Shown here: positions 41,368-53,089 of the stretch, piece after piece | Layout of the letters: every line of letters starts with the position of its first letter | Numbering within the stretch: position 1 is the first letter of the stretch | Source: Selenomonas sp. WCT3 | Lineage (GTDB): Bacteria; Bacillota; Negativicutes; Selenomonadales; Selenomonadaceae | DNA: 64,000 nt | Reading direction: 5' to 3' | Assembly: GCA_900100835.1 (NCBI GenBank) | Contig: FNCM01000001.1 | Span: forward strand, 186,001-250,000 | Program-made: the position numbers and the translations under genes | Notes under the pieces: generated by a model | Told to the model about the DNA's origin: nothing | The model's input: only the letters and a program-made list of their open reading frames with translations | Databases searched by the model: none

Positions 41368-44043
41368 TTAGAGCTTCGCCAAATCCTGAATGCGGCTCTC
41401 CACCGATTTTTTCTTTTCTTCATAGCCAGCGAGTTTCTCTTTCTCACCAGCAACAACCTGCTCCGGAGCTTTGCTCAAGAAGCCTTCATTGCTGAGCTTA
41501 CCCGTAAGGCGTTTGATTTCCTTCTCGAGTTTCTCCAGCTCTTTATTGAGACGGGCTGTCTCCTTCTCCACATCGATAAGGCCTTTAAGCGGCAGATAAA
41601 TCTCGACGCCGTTTACGACACCAGCCATGGCGTTTTCCGGTGCCTCTGCACCAGCCGGCAAAATCGTAACCGGATCCGAAGAAGCCAGCTTGTCGAGGTA
41701 GCCCGTATTCTCAGCAAATACTGCCCGCAGCGACTCATCCTTGAAGTTCAGGATGACTTCGCTCTTCTTGCTCGGAGCCGCCCCAACTTCTGCGCGCATG
41801 TTGCGGATGGATTTGATGCTCTCCATGATAGCCGTCATCTGTGCTTCCGTTTCATCGCTGATACGGGCAGCATCAGCCTGCGGCCACTCGGAAATCATGA
41901 TGCTCTTGACATTTTCCGCATGCGGCACTTTCTGCCAGATTTCCTCGGTGAGGAACGGCATGAACGGATGCAACAGGCGCAGCGTGCCCTCGAGGACATG
42001 GGAAAGCACATAGAGCGCCGTATTGCGGGCCCGGACATTTTCCGTATCGTAAAGGCGGGCTTTCGTAAGCTCGATATACCAGTCGCAGAACTCATTCCAG
42101 AGGAACTCGTAAATCATGCGGCCAGCTTCGCCGAGTTCGAATTTGTCGAGGTTCTCCGTGACGTCGCGAACCGTGCGCGCATAACGCGAGAGAATCCAGC
42201 GGTCAGACAGCGTATAGTCTTCTTCGCTTGGCACGAAATCCTTATCAAAGCCCTCAAGATTCATGAGCATATAGCGCGATGCATTCCAAATCTTATTGGC
42301 AAAGTTGCGCGCCGACTCGACGCGTTCCCAATAGAAGCGCATATCGTTGCCCGGCGTGTTGCCCGTAATCAGCATGAAGCGCAGCGTATCGGCACCGTAT
42401 TTTTCGACAACCTCAACCGGATCGATACCATTGCCCAGGGATTTGCTCATCTTGCGGCCCTGGCTGTCGCGAACGAGGCCATGGATAAATACATGCTTGA
42501 ACGGAATATCCTTGCCGAACTCGAGACCCATCATGACCATGCGGGCAACCCAGAAGAAGATGATATCATAGCCCGTAACGAGCGTAGCCGTCGGATAGAA
42601 ATGTTCGAGTTCCTCGGTCTTTTCCGGCCAGCCCATCGTCTCGAACGGCCAGAGGCCCGACGAGAACCAGGTATCGAGAACGTCTTCATCCTGATGGATG
42701 TTCTTGCTATGGCAGTGCGGGCACTCCGTGAGATCCGTGCGCGAAACGTGCGTCTGCCCACAGTCGTCACAGTACCAGGCCGGAATGCGATGGCCCCACC
42801 AGAGCTGACGCGAGATGCACCAGTCACGAATATTTTCGAGCCACTGGATATAGGTCTTGGAGAAACGCTCCGGCACGAACTGGATCTTGCCGCTCTTTAC
42901 CGCCTCGATAGCCGGCTTGGCCAGCGATTCCATCTTGACGAACCACTGCTTGGAAACCAGCGGCTCTATCGTGCTGTGGCAGCGCGAACAATGGCCAACG
43001 GCATGCTCATGCTCTTCCACCGAAACGAGAACGCCGAGCTCTTCGAGCTCTTTGACGAGTGCCTTGCGGCATTCATAGCGGTCCATGCCCTCGTACTTGC
43101 CGGCACCTTCCATCATCTTGCCCGTATTGCTGATGACTTTGATTTCTTCGAGGTGATGGCGCTGTCCCATCTCAAAGTCGTTCGGGTCATGAGCCGGCGT
43201 AACCTTTACGGCACCAGTACCGAAGGATTTATCGACGTATTCATCGGCAAACAGCGGAATCTCACGGTTGACAATCGGCAGGATCAACGTCTTGCCAACG
43301 ATGTCCTTATAGCGCTCATCGTCCGGATGAACGGCAACGCCCGTATCCCCGAACATCGTCTCCGGACGGGTCGTAGCGATTTCGACATACTGGTCTGTAC
43401 CTTTGACCTGATAGCGCAGATGCCAGAGATGACCCTGCTCCGTCTCGTGCTCAACCTCGATATCCGAGATAGCCGTATTGCAGTCCGGGCACCAGTTCGT
43501 GATACGCGTGCCCTGATAGATGAGTCCCTTTTCATAGAGGCTCACGAACACCTCGCGGACAGCCTTCGAACAGCCCTCGTCCATCGTGAAGCGCTGACGA
43601 TCCCAGTCACAGGAAGAACCAAGCGTACGCAGCTGGTACATGATGCGGTTGCCGTACTGCTCTTTCCAATCCCAAACGCGCTCGAGGAATTTCTCACGGC
43701 CGAGCTCATAGCGGTTCGTGCCTTCTTCGCGCAGAGCGCCCTCGACCTTGGCCTGCGTCGCAATACCGGCATGATCGCAGCCCGGTACCCAAACCGTGTT
43801 GAATCCCTGCATGCGATGATACCGGATCAGGATATCCTGCAGCGTATTGTCAAGCGCATGGCCCATGTGCAGCTGGCCCGTAACATTCGGCGGCGGAATA
43901 ACCATGCTGTAGGGTTTCTTGCTCTTATCTACCTCGGCATGGAAGAATTTATTCTCTTCCCAATACTGATACCATTTCTTCTCAAACGACTGCGGGTCAT
44001 AAACCTTTGGGATGTTGTTTCCCTGTTCCTGATTCTCTGCCAT
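41368..44043 (-). CDS. valS: Valyl-tRNA synthetase
   Basis: A class I synthetase of 891 residues that charges tRNA-Val and edits misacylated threonine. The HIGH-type motif is in [16 protein letters not shown], and KMSKS in [14 protein letters not shown]. The editing domain occupies about 190-340, with [17 protein letters not shown]. The C-terminal coiled coil ([20 protein letters not shown]) is typical of ValS. ATG 44043 has AGGAGG upstream; the open frame upstream lies in the T-box leader and is not coding. Confidence 0.98.
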   Translation of the reverse strand: MAENQEQGNNIPKVYDPQSFEKKWYQYWEENKFFHAEVDKSKKPYSMVIPPPNVTGQLHMGHALDNTLQDILIRYHRMQGFNTVWVPGCDHAGIATQAKVEGALREEGTNRYELGREKFLERVWDWKEQYGNRIMYQLRTLGSSCDWDRQRFTMDEGCSKAVREVFVSLYEKGLIYQGTRITNWCPDCNTAISDIEVEHETEQGHLWHLRYQVKGTDQYVEIATTRPETMFGDTGVAVHPDDERYKDIVGKTLILPIVNREIPLFADEYVDKSFGTGAVKVTPAHDPNDFEMGQRHHLEEIKVISNTGKMMEGAGKYEGMDRYECRKALVKELEELGVLVSVEEHEHAVGHCSRCHSTIEPLVSKQWFVKMESLAKPAIEAVKSGKIQFVPERFSKTYIQWLENIRDWCISRQLWWGHRIPAWYCDDCGQTHVSRTDLTECPHCHSKNIHQDEDVLDTWFSSGLWPFETMGWPEKTEELEHFYPTATLVTGYDIIFFWVARMVMMGLEFGKDIPFKHVFIHGLVRDSQGRKMSKSLGNGIDPVEVVEKYGADTLRFMLITGNTPGNDMRFYWERVESARNFANKIWNASRYMLMNLEGFDKDFVPSEEDYTLSDRWILSRYARTVRDVTENLDKFELGEAGRMIYEFLWNEFCDWYIELTKARLYDTENVRARNTALYVLSHVLEGTLRLLHPFMPFLTEEIWQKVPHAENVKSIMISEWPQADAARISDETEAQMTAIMESIKSIRNMRAEVGAAPSKKSEVILNFKDESLRAVFAENTGYLDKLASSDPVTILPAGAEAPENAMAGVVNGVEIYLPLKGLIDVEKETARLNKELEKLEKEIKRLTGKLSNEGFLSKAPEQVVAGEKEKLAGYEEKKKSVESRIQDLAKL

Positions 44044-44061
44044 GATAAACCTCCTAAAACT

Positions 44062-44306
44062 AAATAAAGCGCCTCGCCCAAAAGGACGAAAGCGCTTGCT
44101 ATCGTGGTACCACCAATCTTTACACACCGGCAAAAACCGTGTGCCTCTTAGCCATAACGCGGCCAACGTTCCCGCTTACTCCCTTTCAGCCGGACAGCTC
44201 CAAAGCTACCTTCCGATATCGGATGCAAAGACTCACACCAACCGTCTTCTCTCTTGAGCACCGATAGCCGTACTCCTCTTCTTCCTCGCCTTTTTGTTAT
44301 ACGGCG
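44062..44306 (-). promoter_or_regulatory. T-box leader controlling valS (valine specific)
   Basis: On the minus strand the leader has an AGAGAG segment with GGTTGGTGTGAGTC in stem I, the conserved T-box GGTGGTACCACG (44103-44114) and a following terminator stem AAGCGC...GCGCTT. The specifier codon is probably GTA (44207-44209) in GAAGGTAGC, read by tRNA-Val(UAC). Uncharged tRNA-Val would bind, stabilise the antiterminator and let valS be read. Confidence 0.9.
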
Positions 44307-44309
44307 TTT

Positions 44310-44338
44310 ATTTTATCATATCTCATTTCTTCTTGCAA
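44310..44338 (-). promoter_or_regulatory. Promoter of the valS T-box transcript
   Basis: Minus strand TTGCAA (44333-44338), 17-base spacer, TAAAAT (44310-44315), starting at about 44303, at the beginning of the T-box. Confidence 0.7.
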
Positions 44339-44355
44339 CTTTAAGAAAATACCAA

Positions 44356-44384
44356 TTGCAACCCAGCATTCTAAGCATTATACT
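44356..44384 (+). promoter_or_regulatory. Promoter of the VanW-family gene
   Basis: TTGCAA, 17-base spacer, TATACT, 37 bases before the ATG. Confidence 0.65.
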
Positions 44385-44421
44385 ATATATTAGAATTTAC
44401 TGTAGGAGTGTATAGGTTATC

Positions 44422-45654
44422 ATGAATTTCTCATCCATTTCCACGAACAAGGCTATCGCCCTTGGCATCGTAGGACTAGCCTTTACCGCAGCTGCAGTCA
44501 GCTGCATTTCTGTATCCACGGCAAACCAAGATTGCGTGGTCATGGGCGTTCAGTCCAATGGCACTACCCTGACAGGAATGAGCAAAAAAGAAGTACGCAA
44601 ATATTTTGATAAAGAAGCGAAAAAGGCACTGAGCAAAAATGCCGCAGTGCTTTCCTATAAAGAGCGCCATTGGAATATCCAACCCAATGAAATCGATTTG
44701 CAGGCCAAAGTCGATGAAGCTGCCGACGCGGCTTACAGCATTGGCCGCGAAAGCAATCCGGCCACCAACCTCATCAATCAGATGAAGCTGGCCATTTTCG
44801 GCAAAAATGTGGTCATGACTGCCAGCTTTGATAAAGAGAAACTCAAGGAAAAACTAGCTGCCATCGAAAAAGAAGTCGATACCCCGCCAGCCAACGCGGA
44901 AGTCAGCCTGCAGGCCAACGGCTCTATTCAGAAAAAACCGGCAGTCACTGGCTTGACCCTCGATACAGCTCCCATTGCCGAGGAACTCGCCCCAAAATTT
45001 GAGGCGCTGGAACTTACGGCAAAAGTCGAACTTGAGCCCAAAGAAGACAAGCCCTTTGTATTAGATGAAGATATCGCCAATATCGATTCCGTTCTTGGCT
45101 CCTATACCACCCGGTTCTATCCCGGCGACCGTGGGGACAACATCGGCTTGGCGGCCAGCCACCTGCAGGGGGCACTGATTCGCAGCCAGGCCACCCTATC
45201 CTTTAACAACGTCGTCGGCCAGCGCACCCGCGCGGCGGGTTATAAGAATGCCGGCGTTATCGTCAACGGCGAACCAGCCGTTGACGTTGGCGGTGGTGTC
45301 TGCCAAGTAAGCAGCACCCTTTACAATGCAATTTTGCTGGCAGGACTCAAGCCCACGGAGCGCTCCAATCATTCCCTGCCATCCAGCTATGTGCCGGCAG
45401 GCCGTGATGCCACCGTTGCCGATGGTCTGTTGGATTTCGTCTTCCAGAATCCACTTCCCCATCCGGTAATGCTGCGGGTATCCAATTCCGGAAGTGCCCT
45501 GACGATTTACGTTCTCGGCACCAAAGCTGACCTGGGTGGCAAGACCATTTCGCTGGTCAGTGAAGGCCCCAGCACCCGGCCTTCCGTCTATCGTATCTGG
45601 AAACAGGACGGCAAAGTCGTAGAACGCGAATTCCTGCATACGGATACATTCTAA
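44422..45654 (+). CDS. VanW-family protein with peptidoglycan-binding-like domain
   Basis: A 410-residue exported or membrane-anchored protein. One hydrophobic segment lies at about 8-28. Residues about 40-205 look like the PG-binding (YoaR-type) repeats common in these proteins; residues about 235-370 are the VanW domain with GALIRSQATLSFNNVVGQRT, the GGGVCQVSSTLYNAILLAGL core and NHSLPSSYVPAGRDATVADG. The family function is unknown; VanW was first named in vancomycin-resistance clusters, but no such genes lie nearby. The gene is alone between its promoter and a terminator. Confidence 0.88.
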   Translation: MNFSSISTNKAIALGIVGLAFTAAAVSCISVSTANQDCVVMGVQSNGTTLTGMSKKEVRKYFDKEAKKALSKNAAVLSYKERHWNIQPNEIDLQAKVDEAADAAYSIGRESNPATNLINQMKLAIFGKNVVMTASFDKEKLKEKLAAIEKEVDTPPANAEVSLQANGSIQKKPAVTGLTLDTAPIAEELAPKFEALELTAKVELEPKEDKPFVLDEDIANIDSVLGSYTTRFYPGDRGDNIGLAASHLQGALIRSQATLSFNNVVGQRTRAAGYKNAGVIVNGEPAVDVGGGVCQVSSTLYNAILLAGLKPTERSNHSLPSSYVPAGRDATVADGLLDFVFQNPLPHPVMLRVSNSGSALTIYVLGTKADLGGKTISLVSEGPSTRPSVYRIWKQDGKVVEREFLHTDTF

Positions 45655-45668
45655 GAAAAATAACCGAA

Positions 45669-45712
45669 GGCTATGAAGCCCCCCACCAGGGCAAAGCTTC
45701 ATAGCCTTTTTT
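45669..45712 (+). terminator. Terminator of the VanW-family gene
   Basis: GGCTATGAAGC, loop, GCTTCATAGCC, then TTTTTT. Confidence 0.92.
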
Positions 45713-45800
45713 ATACGAAGTTTACTGGAAAAAAGTTTCCAAGGACAAATTAGCCAACGATATCCTGTATATCGCCCTGCAAAAATAAACCAACATAACA

Positions 45801-45844
45801 AAAAGCCGTATGCCTTATCCTTTCCGATAGGCATACGGCTTTTT
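45801..45844. terminator. Terminator of the 5'-nucleotidase gene
   Basis: AAAAGCCGTATGCCTTA, loop, TAGGCATACGGCTTTT, a long stem just after the 5'-nucleotidase stop on the minus strand. It is symmetrical and could act in both directions. Confidence 0.9.
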
Positions 45845-45849
45845 GCTGC

Positions 45850-47394
45850 TCATTTTTTGATTTGAATGCGGCCGGTTGCGATATCGCCGATACCTTTTTG
45901 ATTCAGATATTGGGAAAACACCTCTTCCAGCGTTCCAAACTCTCCAGTCACCTTGGCATTTTTGAGCATGTCATAGCCATCTCCACCGGCAGCGGTAAAA
46001 TCACTGACTGCCACCTGGTACAGCCGCTGGTTGTCCAAGGGCTCACCGGCCACTTTTACATTGCTCACCCGGCTACCTGCTGGCGCTGCGATATCCAGCG
46101 TGAAGGTAAGTCCGCTGACATCCATAAAGCCGCCAAAGGCACCGGGAACATACTCTACCGAATGCTCCAATACCTTTTGGACAGTTGCTCCCGAAATTTC
46201 CACCCGCTTCAGCGTATTGCCAAAGGGGAAAATCTTCCAGAGGTCTCCCTGGGTTACCGCCCCAGCCGGGAGATTTGCCCGCAGGCCGCCGCCATTGGCT
46301 AAACCGATATCGGCCTGTGCCGCCCACCGCAGGGCATCGGCCGTCAGATTTCCCAATTCCGATTCCCGAGTGCGCACCAATTCACGGGCGCTGGAAAGCT
46401 CCCGCGGCGACTGGGTAACTACTTTTCCCACCGTCTTCTGATTATCAGCCTCGATTGCCTGCAAGGCTTCGCTGACGCCTTCATCCGGGCCTTCCACTTC
46501 GTTGACGATAGCCGCCCGGTCCAACAGGACAGATTTGACTTTCCGCAGCTTATGGTTCCGCACGATAAGCTCCACTCTACCCAGGAAATCCCCCTGGGCA
46601 CCAGTCTGACAAATCAGCGTCTTTCCCACTTTTTCCGGCTTTTGCAATTTGGTATGACTGTGTCCATCCAAAATCAAATCGATTCCCGGCACTTCCTTAG
46701 CGATGCGCGCCGAAGTGTATTCCGAACTGGCATCAAGTCCCATGTGCATGAGACCGATTACCACATCATGATTCTTGCGCAGTTTCGGCACCAGCTTCTT
46801 GGCGGTATCCACCGGATTCAGGAATTTAACCAGTTCCACATTGACCTTGTTGGTCTTATAAGCCGTCTCCGGAGTACTGAGGCCAAACACCGCTATCCGA
46901 ACACCATTTAGCTCAAAGCTTTTATAGGGGCGGAATACATAGCCCTGTTCGTCCCGGTCCACCAGATTGGCACTTAGCATGGGAAAGTTCAGCATTCCCG
47001 CCAACTTCTGCAGCTGCACCGCACCATAATTAAAATCGTGATTTCCCGGCGTCATGCCATCATAGCCGGACAGATTCATGAGACGTGCCATATTCTCCCC
47101 CTTGCTGGCATTGATAATCGGCATGCCGTGCAGCGTATCCCCGGCATCAAAGGCTAAAGTGTCGGCATCGGCCTCCTTCTGCTGCCAAATGGCAGCGGCA
47201 ATCCATTTCATGCCAATGGCCTTTCCATTGTCATCACTCTCTAGCACGCGGCCATGCATGTCATTGGTATGAAAAATGGTGATATGAACCCCATCTTTCT
47301 GTACCGAGGCCACGGCTGGCACCGGCAGCAGCAGAGCTGCACTCAGCACCATGGCCATTAGGAAATGGCTCCAGCGAATCGGCATCGTCTTCAT
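45850..47394 (-). CDS. 5'-nucleotidase / 2',3'-cyclic phosphodiesterase family, exported
   Basis: A 514-residue exported metallophosphatase that dephosphorylates nucleotides outside the cytoplasm, recovering nucleosides and phosphate. The signal peptide is followed by ITIFHTNDMHGRVLE (first metal-ligand motif), FDAGDTLHGMPI, MTPGNHDFNYG and ILDGHSHTKLQ, the full metal set. The C-terminal nucleotidase domain from about 335 has ANGGGLRANLPAGAVTQGDLWKIFPFGNTL. No cell-wall anchor signal is present. ATG 47394 has GGGGAG upstream. Confidence 0.93.
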   Translation of the reverse strand: MKTMPIRWSHFLMAMVLSAALLLPVPAVASVQKDGVHITIFHTNDMHGRVLESDDNGKAIGMKWIAAAIWQQKEADADTLAFDAGDTLHGMPIINASKGENMARLMNLSGYDGMTPGNHDFNYGAVQLQKLAGMLNFPMLSANLVDRDEQGYVFRPYKSFELNGVRIAVFGLSTPETAYKTNKVNVELVKFLNPVDTAKKLVPKLRKNHDVVIGLMHMGLDASSEYTSARIAKEVPGIDLILDGHSHTKLQKPEKVGKTLICQTGAQGDFLGRVELIVRNHKLRKVKSVLLDRAAIVNEVEGPDEGVSEALQAIEADNQKTVGKVVTQSPRELSSARELVRTRESELGNLTADALRWAAQADIGLANGGGLRANLPAGAVTQGDLWKIFPFGNTLKRVEISGATVQKVLEHSVEYVPGAFGGFMDVSGLTFTLDIAAPAGSRVSNVKVAGEPLDNQRLYQVAVSDFTAAGGDGYDMLKNAKVTGEFGTLEEVFSQYLNQKGIGDIATGRIQIKK

Positions 47395-47418
47395 TCTCTC
47401 CCCTTCTTTCTATTCCCC

Positions 47419-47979
47419 TTAGCGGGTACGCTCAAGAATAAAACCATAAGGTGCCTCCGGACGGTGATTCCACAGCCGGTAGCAACCAACGGTGTAATCC
47501 CTGGCCGGAAGTTTCTGGAAAAAACCGGCCAAATAATCGGCTTCAATCCTGCCTTCGGGATGTCCCGGATAGACCATAATCGCGCAAATCCCCTGAATGC
47601 GAAGTTTTGCCAGCACACATTTTACCGCCTTAAGGGTGCTTTCGTGATTAGTCACAGCTTCATGATCAGCTCCCGGCAAATACCCGAGATTGAACATCGC
47701 CACATCGATTGACCGGTCAACATGCCGATCAATCTCCTCATGACTTCGCTGCAGATAACAAATCTGTGCCGCAAAATCCCTGGTGCGCTCTTTCGTCCGG
47801 GCAATGGCCTCCGGCTGAATGTCAAAGGCATATAGCTGGCAGGAAGCCTTCATATTCTGCGCCAAGAACAATGTGTCCCCACCATTACCAGCCGTGGCAT
47901 CCACGATGACATCCGCCTGTCTGACAGCTGGCAGGATAGCTTGATGCATCAGATTGATTACATTACTCACAGTTTGCAT
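47419..47979 (-). CDS. mnmM: tRNA (mnm5s2U34)-methyltransferase, YtqB/MnmM family
   Basis: A small class I methyltransferase of 186 residues. The SAM-binding motif VDATAGNGGDTLFLA and the NLGYLPG motif are characteristic of YtqB, shown in Gram-positives to finish the wobble uridine modification mnm5s2U. The family is widely annotated as rRNA methylase. It lies between uvrA and the 5'-nucleotidase gene on the same strand. The gene symbol follows the family assignment. Confidence 0.85.
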   Translation of the reverse strand: MQTVSNVINLMHQAILPAVRQADVIVDATAGNGGDTLFLAQNMKASCQLYAFDIQPEAIARTKERTRDFAAQICYLQRSHEEIDRHVDRSIDVAMFNLGYLPGADHEAVTNHESTLKAVKCVLAKLRIQGICAIMVYPGHPEGRIEADYLAGFFQKLPARDYTVGCYRLWNHRPEAPYGFILERTR

Positions 47980-48008
47980 AATTCGTTTTTTCCTTCCACA
48001 AAACCTGC

Positions 48009-50837
48009 TTATTCATTTTTTTCTTCTAACAATGGTTTGAGGAATTGCCCTGTATAGGACGCCTTGACTTTGACAATATCCTCCGGCCGCCCTTCAGCAA
48101 CGATGTTTCCTCCTTTATTGCCGCCTTCCGGCCCCAAATCGATGATGTGGTCGGCCGTCTTGATGACATCGAGATTGTGCTCGATGATGACGACGGTGTC
48201 ACCACCATCGACGAGGCGCTGCAGGATGTCCAGCAGCTTATGGATGTCAGCCGTATGCAGGCCTGTCGTGGGCTCATCGAGGATGTAGAGGGTGCGGCCC
48301 GTGCTACGGCGCGAGAGCTCCGTTGCCAGCTTGACGCGCTGGGCCTCGCCCCCCGACAGGGTCGTAGCCGGCTGGCCAAGCTTGATATAGCCAAGGCCCA
48401 CATCCTGGATTACCTGCAGCTTGCGGGCGATGCGCGGTACATTCTGGAAGAATTCCACGGCCTCGTCAATCGTCATTTCGAGAACATCGGAGATGGTCTT
48501 GCCTTTATAGCGCACCTCAAGGGTCTCGCGATTATAGCGCGCCCCCTTGCAGACCTCGCAGGGCACATAGACATCGGGCAGGAAATGCATCTCGATTTTC
48601 AAGATGCCATCGCCCTTGCAGGCCTCGCAGCGGCCGCCCTTGACATTGAAGCTGAACCGCCCGGCCTTGTAGCCACGCATCTTGGCTTCCGGAGTCTGGC
48701 TGAACAGCTCACGGATTGCATCAAAGACACCCGTATAAGTTGCCGGATTGGAACGCGGCGTGCGTCCGATGGGCTGCTGGTCGATATCGATGATCTTGTC
48801 GATATGCTCCAGCCCCTTGATTTTCTTATGCTTGCCCGGCTTGCCCTTGGAATGATAGAGCCGTGAGGCGATGCCTTTATACAGGATTTCATTGACCAGC
48901 GTACTCTTGCCCGAGCCCGATACACCAGTCACCAGCGTCATCGTCCCCAGCGGGAATTTGACGTCGATGTTCTTGAGATTGTTCTCCTGGGCCCCTACCA
49001 CCTCGATGAACTTGCCATTTCCCGGACGGCGTTTGCTTGGCACCGGGATGAACTTGCGCCGGGACAGATATTGACCGGTCACCGACTCTTTGACCTTCAT
49101 GATTTCCTTGGCCGTGCCCTGCGCGACAATCTGCCCGCCATGGGCACCAGCCCCAGGGCCGATATCGATGATATGATCAGCCGCATACATCGTGTCTTCA
49201 TCATGCTCCACCACAATCAGCGTATTGCCAAGGTCTCGCAGATTCTTGAGCGTCGCCAGCAGGCGGTTGTTGTCCCGCTGATGCAGGCCGATGCTCGGTT
49301 CATCGAGCACGTAGAGCACTCCCTGGAGCCCTGAACCAATCTGCGTGGCCAGACGGATGCGCTGAGCCTCCCCCCCTGACAAGGTTCCTGCGGCCCGGGA
49401 GAGGGTCAGATAGTCAAGGCCAACGTTTAGCAAGAAACTAAGACGCGCATGGATTTCCTTTAGAATCTGCACGGCAATCTTCTGCTCCCGGGGCGTAAAC
49501 TCCACGCCTGCCAGGAAAGTATCGGCCTCACGGATGGTCATAGCCGTAAGTTCCGCGATATTCTTATCCCCCACCGTAATCGACAGCGTCTCGGGCTTTA
49601 ACCGCGCACCATGGCAGACCGGGCAGTCAATCTCGGTCATATAGTTCTCATAGGACTCGCGCATCTCATCGGAATCCGTTTCCTGATAGCGGCGGTTGAG
49701 CATCGGCAGTACGCCCTCAAACTCCACGTTGTACTCCTTGCGCTCGCCAAACATATTCGTATAGTGAAAACGGAATTTCTCATCACCGGCACCATGCAGC
49801 AGGACATGGCGGGTCTTCTTGTCCATATCCTTCCATGGCGTATCCACCGTATAGCCATAATCCGTCAGCACCGCCCCAATTACGCACATGCCATAGGAGT
49901 GAGGATTCTTCGACAGCGGCGCAAAGACGCCCTTTGCCACCGATAGCGTCACATCGGGCACGACGAGCTCCTCATCAAACTCCATATGACTGCCAAGGCC
50001 CATGCAGACCGGGCAGGCACCATAAGGACTGTTAAAGGAGAACATGCGCGGGGTGATTTCCGGCAGGCTGACGCCGCAATCCACGCAGGCAAAATTCTCG
50101 CTGAACATCAAGAGTTCCCCGTCGACGATCTGCACGTAGACCACGCCCTCGCCCAGTTTCAGCGCCGTCTCCAGGGAGTCAGCCAACCGCTGTTCCATAC
50201 CCTCGCGAACGATTAGGCGGTCAATGACCACTTCGATCGTGTGCTTTTTCGTTTTCTCAAGCTGGATTTCATCGTTGACATCGTGGACTTCCCCATCGAT
50301 GCGCACACGCACATAGCCCTCGCGGCGGATATGCTCGAGTACCTTCTTGTGCTCTCCCTTCTTGCCGCGAATTACCTGGGCCATTATAAGCAATTTCGTG
50401 CGTTCCGGCAGTTCCTTGATCTGATCGATCATCTGATCCACAGTCTGCTGGGTAATCGGCTTGCCGCACTTCGGGCAATGGGGACGCCCCGCCCGCGCAT
50501 AGAGCAGGCGCAGGTAGTCATAGATTTCCGTCACCGTGCCCACCGTGGAACGGGGATTGTGACTCGTCGTCTTCTGGTCAATGGAAATCGCCGGCGAAAG
50601 CCCCTCGATATTGTCCACATCTGGCTTATCCATCTGGCCGAGGAACTGGCGGGCATAGGACGACAGGGACTCGACATAGCGCCGCTGACCCTCAGCATAG
50701 ATGGTATCAAAGGCCAGTGACGACTTCCCCGACCCCGACAGCCCCGTGATGACCACGAGCTTATCCCGCGGGATTTCCACATTGATATTCTTGAGATTAT
50801 GGGCTCTCGCGCCCTTTATTTTGATGCTGTTTTCCAT
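48009..50837 (-). CDS. uvrA: Excinuclease ABC subunit A
   Basis: UvrA finds bulky DNA lesions and loads UvrB. The 942-residue protein has two ABC ATPase units, with Walker [15 protein letters not shown] and [12 protein letters not shown], signatures [16 protein letters not shown] and [16 protein letters not shown], and zinc-binding cysteine pairs ([12 protein letters not shown] and CEACKGDG...CEVCKG). It begins 12 bases after uvrB, the normal uvrB-uvrA order. Confidence 0.98.
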   Translation of the reverse strand: MENSIKIKGARAHNLKNINVEIPRDKLVVITGLSGSGKSSLAFDTIYAEGQRRYVESLSSYARQFLGQMDKPDVDNIEGLSPAISIDQKTTSHNPRSTVGTVTEIYDYLRLLYARAGRPHCPKCGKPITQQTVDQMIDQIKELPERTKLLIMAQVIRGKKGEHKKVLEHIRREGYVRVRIDGEVHDVNDEIQLEKTKKHTIEVVIDRLIVREGMEQRLADSLETALKLGEGVVYVQIVDGELLMFSENFACVDCGVSLPEITPRMFSFNSPYGACPVCMGLGSHMEFDEELVVPDVTLSVAKGVFAPLSKNPHSYGMCVIGAVLTDYGYTVDTPWKDMDKKTRHVLLHGAGDEKFRFHYTNMFGERKEYNVEFEGVLPMLNRRYQETDSDEMRESYENYMTEIDCPVCHGARLKPETLSITVGDKNIAELTAMTIREADTFLAGVEFTPREQKIAVQILKEIHARLSFLLNVGLDYLTLSRAAGTLSGGEAQRIRLATQIGSGLQGVLYVLDEPSIGLHQRDNNRLLATLKNLRDLGNTLIVVEHDEDTMYAADHIIDIGPGAGAHGGQIVAQGTAKEIMKVKESVTGQYLSRRKFIPVPSKRRPGNGKFIEVVGAQENNLKNIDVKFPLGTMTLVTGVSGSGKSTLVNEILYKGIASRLYHSKGKPGKHKKIKGLEHIDKIIDIDQQPIGRTPRSNPATYTGVFDAIRELFSQTPEAKMRGYKAGRFSFNVKGGRCEACKGDGILKIEMHFLPDVYVPCEVCKGARYNRETLEVRYKGKTISDVLEMTIDEAVEFFQNVPRIARKLQVIQDVGLGYIKLGQPATTLSGGEAQRVKLATELSRRSTGRTLYILDEPTTGLHTADIHKLLDILQRLVDGGDTVVIIEHNLDVIKTADHIIDLGPEGGNKGGNIVAEGRPEDIVKVKASYTGQFLKPLLEEKNE

Positions 50838-50849
50838 TGCCTTTTCCTC

Positions 50850-52886
50850 TTATTTCTTCGGTGGCAGGCTGCCATCGAGTTCCAATATCATATCGCGAAG
50901 CTCTGCGGCCCGCTCGAATTCCAGTGCCCGGGAGGCCTGCTGCATCTCGCGGGTAAGGGTCTTGATGAGGTTTTCCTTGTCCTTCTTGGTGAGCTTTTTC
51001 TTCTTGCGCTTGCCATCGGCAGAATAATCCGCGGAGGATTCTGCCACCAACGTCGTTTCGATAAGCGGCTTGATGGGCTTTTTAATGGTCTTGGGCACGA
51101 TGCCGTGCTCGTTGTTATAGGCCTGCTGGATTTCCCGGCGGCGCTCGGTTTCATCAATGGCCCGTTTCATCGAGTCCGTGATGCGATCCGCATACATGAT
51201 GACATGGCCATTGGCATTGCGCGCCGCCCGGCCGATAATCTGGATAAGGGAGGTATCCGAACGCAAAAAGCCCTCCTTGTCGGCATCGAGGATGGCGATA
51301 AGGGAAACTTCCGGCATATCGAGACCCTCGCGCAAAAGATTGATACCCACCAGCACATCAAACTCGCCAGCGCGCAAATCGTGGATGATCTCAGCGCGCT
51401 CAATGGTGGCGATATCCGAGTGCAGATAGCGAACCTTGACACCTGTTTCCTTAAGGTAATCGGTGAGGTTTTCGGCCATTTTCTTGGTCAGCGTCGTGAC
51501 CAGCACGCGCTCGTCCTTCGCGATGCGAATCTTTATCTCTGCCAACAGATCATCAATCTGCCCTTCCAGAGGACGTACCTCAATCTCGGGGTCTAACAGT
51601 CCCGTCGGACGGATGATCTGCTGGGCGACCTGCTGGGCTTTACCCAGCTCGTATTTGCCTGGCGTGGCCGAAACGTAAATAATCTGATTGATGCGCGCGG
51701 CAAACTCCTCGAAGGTCAGGGGCCGGTTGTCAAAGGCCGAGGGCAGGCGGAAGCCGTTTTCCACCAGGGAAACCTTGCGGCTGCGGTCACCAGCGTACAT
51801 CGCATGAACCTGAGGCAAGGTGACATGGGACTCATCCATGACAATCAGGAAATCCTCGGGGAAATAGTCGAGCAGCGTATAAGGCGCATCCCCGGCCTTG
51901 CGGTGAGTGAGATGACGCGAGTAGTTTTCGATACCCGAACAGTAACCCATTTCCTGCATCATCTCGAGGTCATACTTGGTGCGCTGCTCGATGCGCTGTG
52001 CCTCCAAGAGCTTCCCCTGTTGCTGGAACATTGCCACCTGCTGCTCCAGCTCCGTGCGGATATCCGCCATGGCAATCTTGAGGTCTTCATCCTCGGTGAC
52101 ATAGTGGGAAGCCGGGAAGACCATCACATGGGTGCGCTCGCCGTAGACCTCCCCTGTAACCACATCAAATTCCACCATGCGGTCAATCTCATCACCGAAC
52201 AACTCAATGCGCACTGCCCGGTTGTTATAGCCAGCGGGGAATACCTCCACCACATCGCCGCGCACTCGGAAACGGCCGCGTTCAAAAGCGATGTCGTTGC
52301 GTTCGTAGCGAATCTGCACCAGCTTGCGCAGGATGGCCTCCCGTTCCACCTCCTGCCCCTTGTGCAGGGAAAGCACCATCTCATGATAGCTCTCTGGGGA
52401 GCCTAAGCCATAGATGCAGGAAACCGAGGCCACGATGATGACATCACGCCGCTCGAACAGGGAACAGGTCGCCGAGTGACGCAGTTCATCGATTTCATCG
52501 TTGATGGAGGAATCCTTTTCAATATAAGTATCCGTCGAGGCGATATAGGCCTCAGGCTGATAGTAATCGTAGTAGCTGACAAAGTAACCGACGTAATTGT
52601 CCGGAAAGAAGGTCTTGAACTCACTAGCCAGCTGAGCCGCCAAGGTCTTGTTATGAGCAATGACCAGCGTCGGCTTCTGCACTTTCTCAATGACCTTGGC
52701 TATGGTATAGGTCTTGCCGGTACCAGTGGCGCCGAGCAGCACCTGGGCATCCTGGCCGTTCGTGATGCCCGCCGCCAAATCGTCGATAGCCTGGGGCTGG
52801 TCGCCCATGGGGGCAAACGGTGCCACCACCTTGAAGGGAATATTCGTATCGAATTGGGTTGTATTCAGTTTCGGCACCATCGCCAT
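50850..52886 (-). CDS. uvrB: Excinuclease ABC subunit B
   Basis: UvrB verifies damage and recruits UvrC. The 678-residue protein starts [20 protein letters not shown] and has helicase motifs: Walker [45 protein letters not shown] and QIIGRAARN. The beta-hairpin region has [13 protein letters not shown]-terminal UVR motif ([18 protein letters not shown]) binds UvrC. The ATG at 52886 has GAGGAGG upstream. The open frame upstream lies in promoter sequence and is not used. Confidence 0.97.
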   Translation of the reverse strand: MAMVPKLNTTQFDTNIPFKVVAPFAPMGDQPQAIDDLAAGITNGQDAQVLLGATGTGKTYTIAKVIEKVQKPTLVIAHNKTLAAQLASEFKTFFPDNYVGYFVSYYDYYQPEAYIASTDTYIEKDSSINDEIDELRHSATCSLFERRDVIIVASVSCIYGLGSPESYHEMVLSLHKGQEVEREAILRKLVQIRYERNDIAFERGRFRVRGDVVEVFPAGYNNRAVRIELFGDEIDRMVEFDVVTGEVYGERTHVMVFPASHYVTEDEDLKIAMADIRTELEQQVAMFQQQGKLLEAQRIEQRTKYDLEMMQEMGYCSGIENYSRHLTHRKAGDAPYTLLDYFPEDFLIVMDESHVTLPQVHAMYAGDRSRKVSLVENGFRLPSAFDNRPLTFEEFAARINQIIYVSATPGKYELGKAQQVAQQIIRPTGLLDPEIEVRPLEGQIDDLLAEIKIRIAKDERVLVTTLTKKMAENLTDYLKETGVKVRYLHSDIATIERAEIIHDLRAGEFDVLVGINLLREGLDMPEVSLIAILDADKEGFLRSDTSLIQIIGRAARNANGHVIMYADRITDSMKRAIDETERRREIQQAYNNEHGIVPKTIKKPIKPLIETTLVAESSADYSADGKRKKKKLTKKDKENLIKTLTREMQQASRALEFERAAELRDMILELDGSLPPKK

Positions 52887-52926
52887 GACAAGACCTCCTC
52901 TGCCTTTTATCGAATGTGTGTACTCT

Positions 52927-52956
52927 ATTATAACGCCATTTTCTCCCTTTTGTCGA
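52927..52956 (-). promoter_or_regulatory. Promoter of uvrBA
   Basis: Minus strand TCGACA (52951-52956), 18-base spacer, TATAAT (52927-52932). No LexA-like palindrome was recognised around it. Confidence 0.6.
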
Positions 52957-53089
52957 CCAGCAAAAGCACTCCAATTCCGCATCTTTTGCACGATAATGGT
53001 TTCTTTTCCCGCTTTTCTAAGCAAATACAGCAGGTTATAATAAAAGCATAAGCATTTATTTATTTTTTTACGCATAGGATGTGATTACT

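Noticed and set aside
41920..44067. 715-codon plus-strand open frame
   Set aside because: Antisense shadow of valS, without ribosome site or protein motifs.
52887..53089. LexA/SOS box upstream of uvrB
   Set aside because: No GAAC-N4-GTTC or CTG-N10-CAG pattern was found at the promoter.
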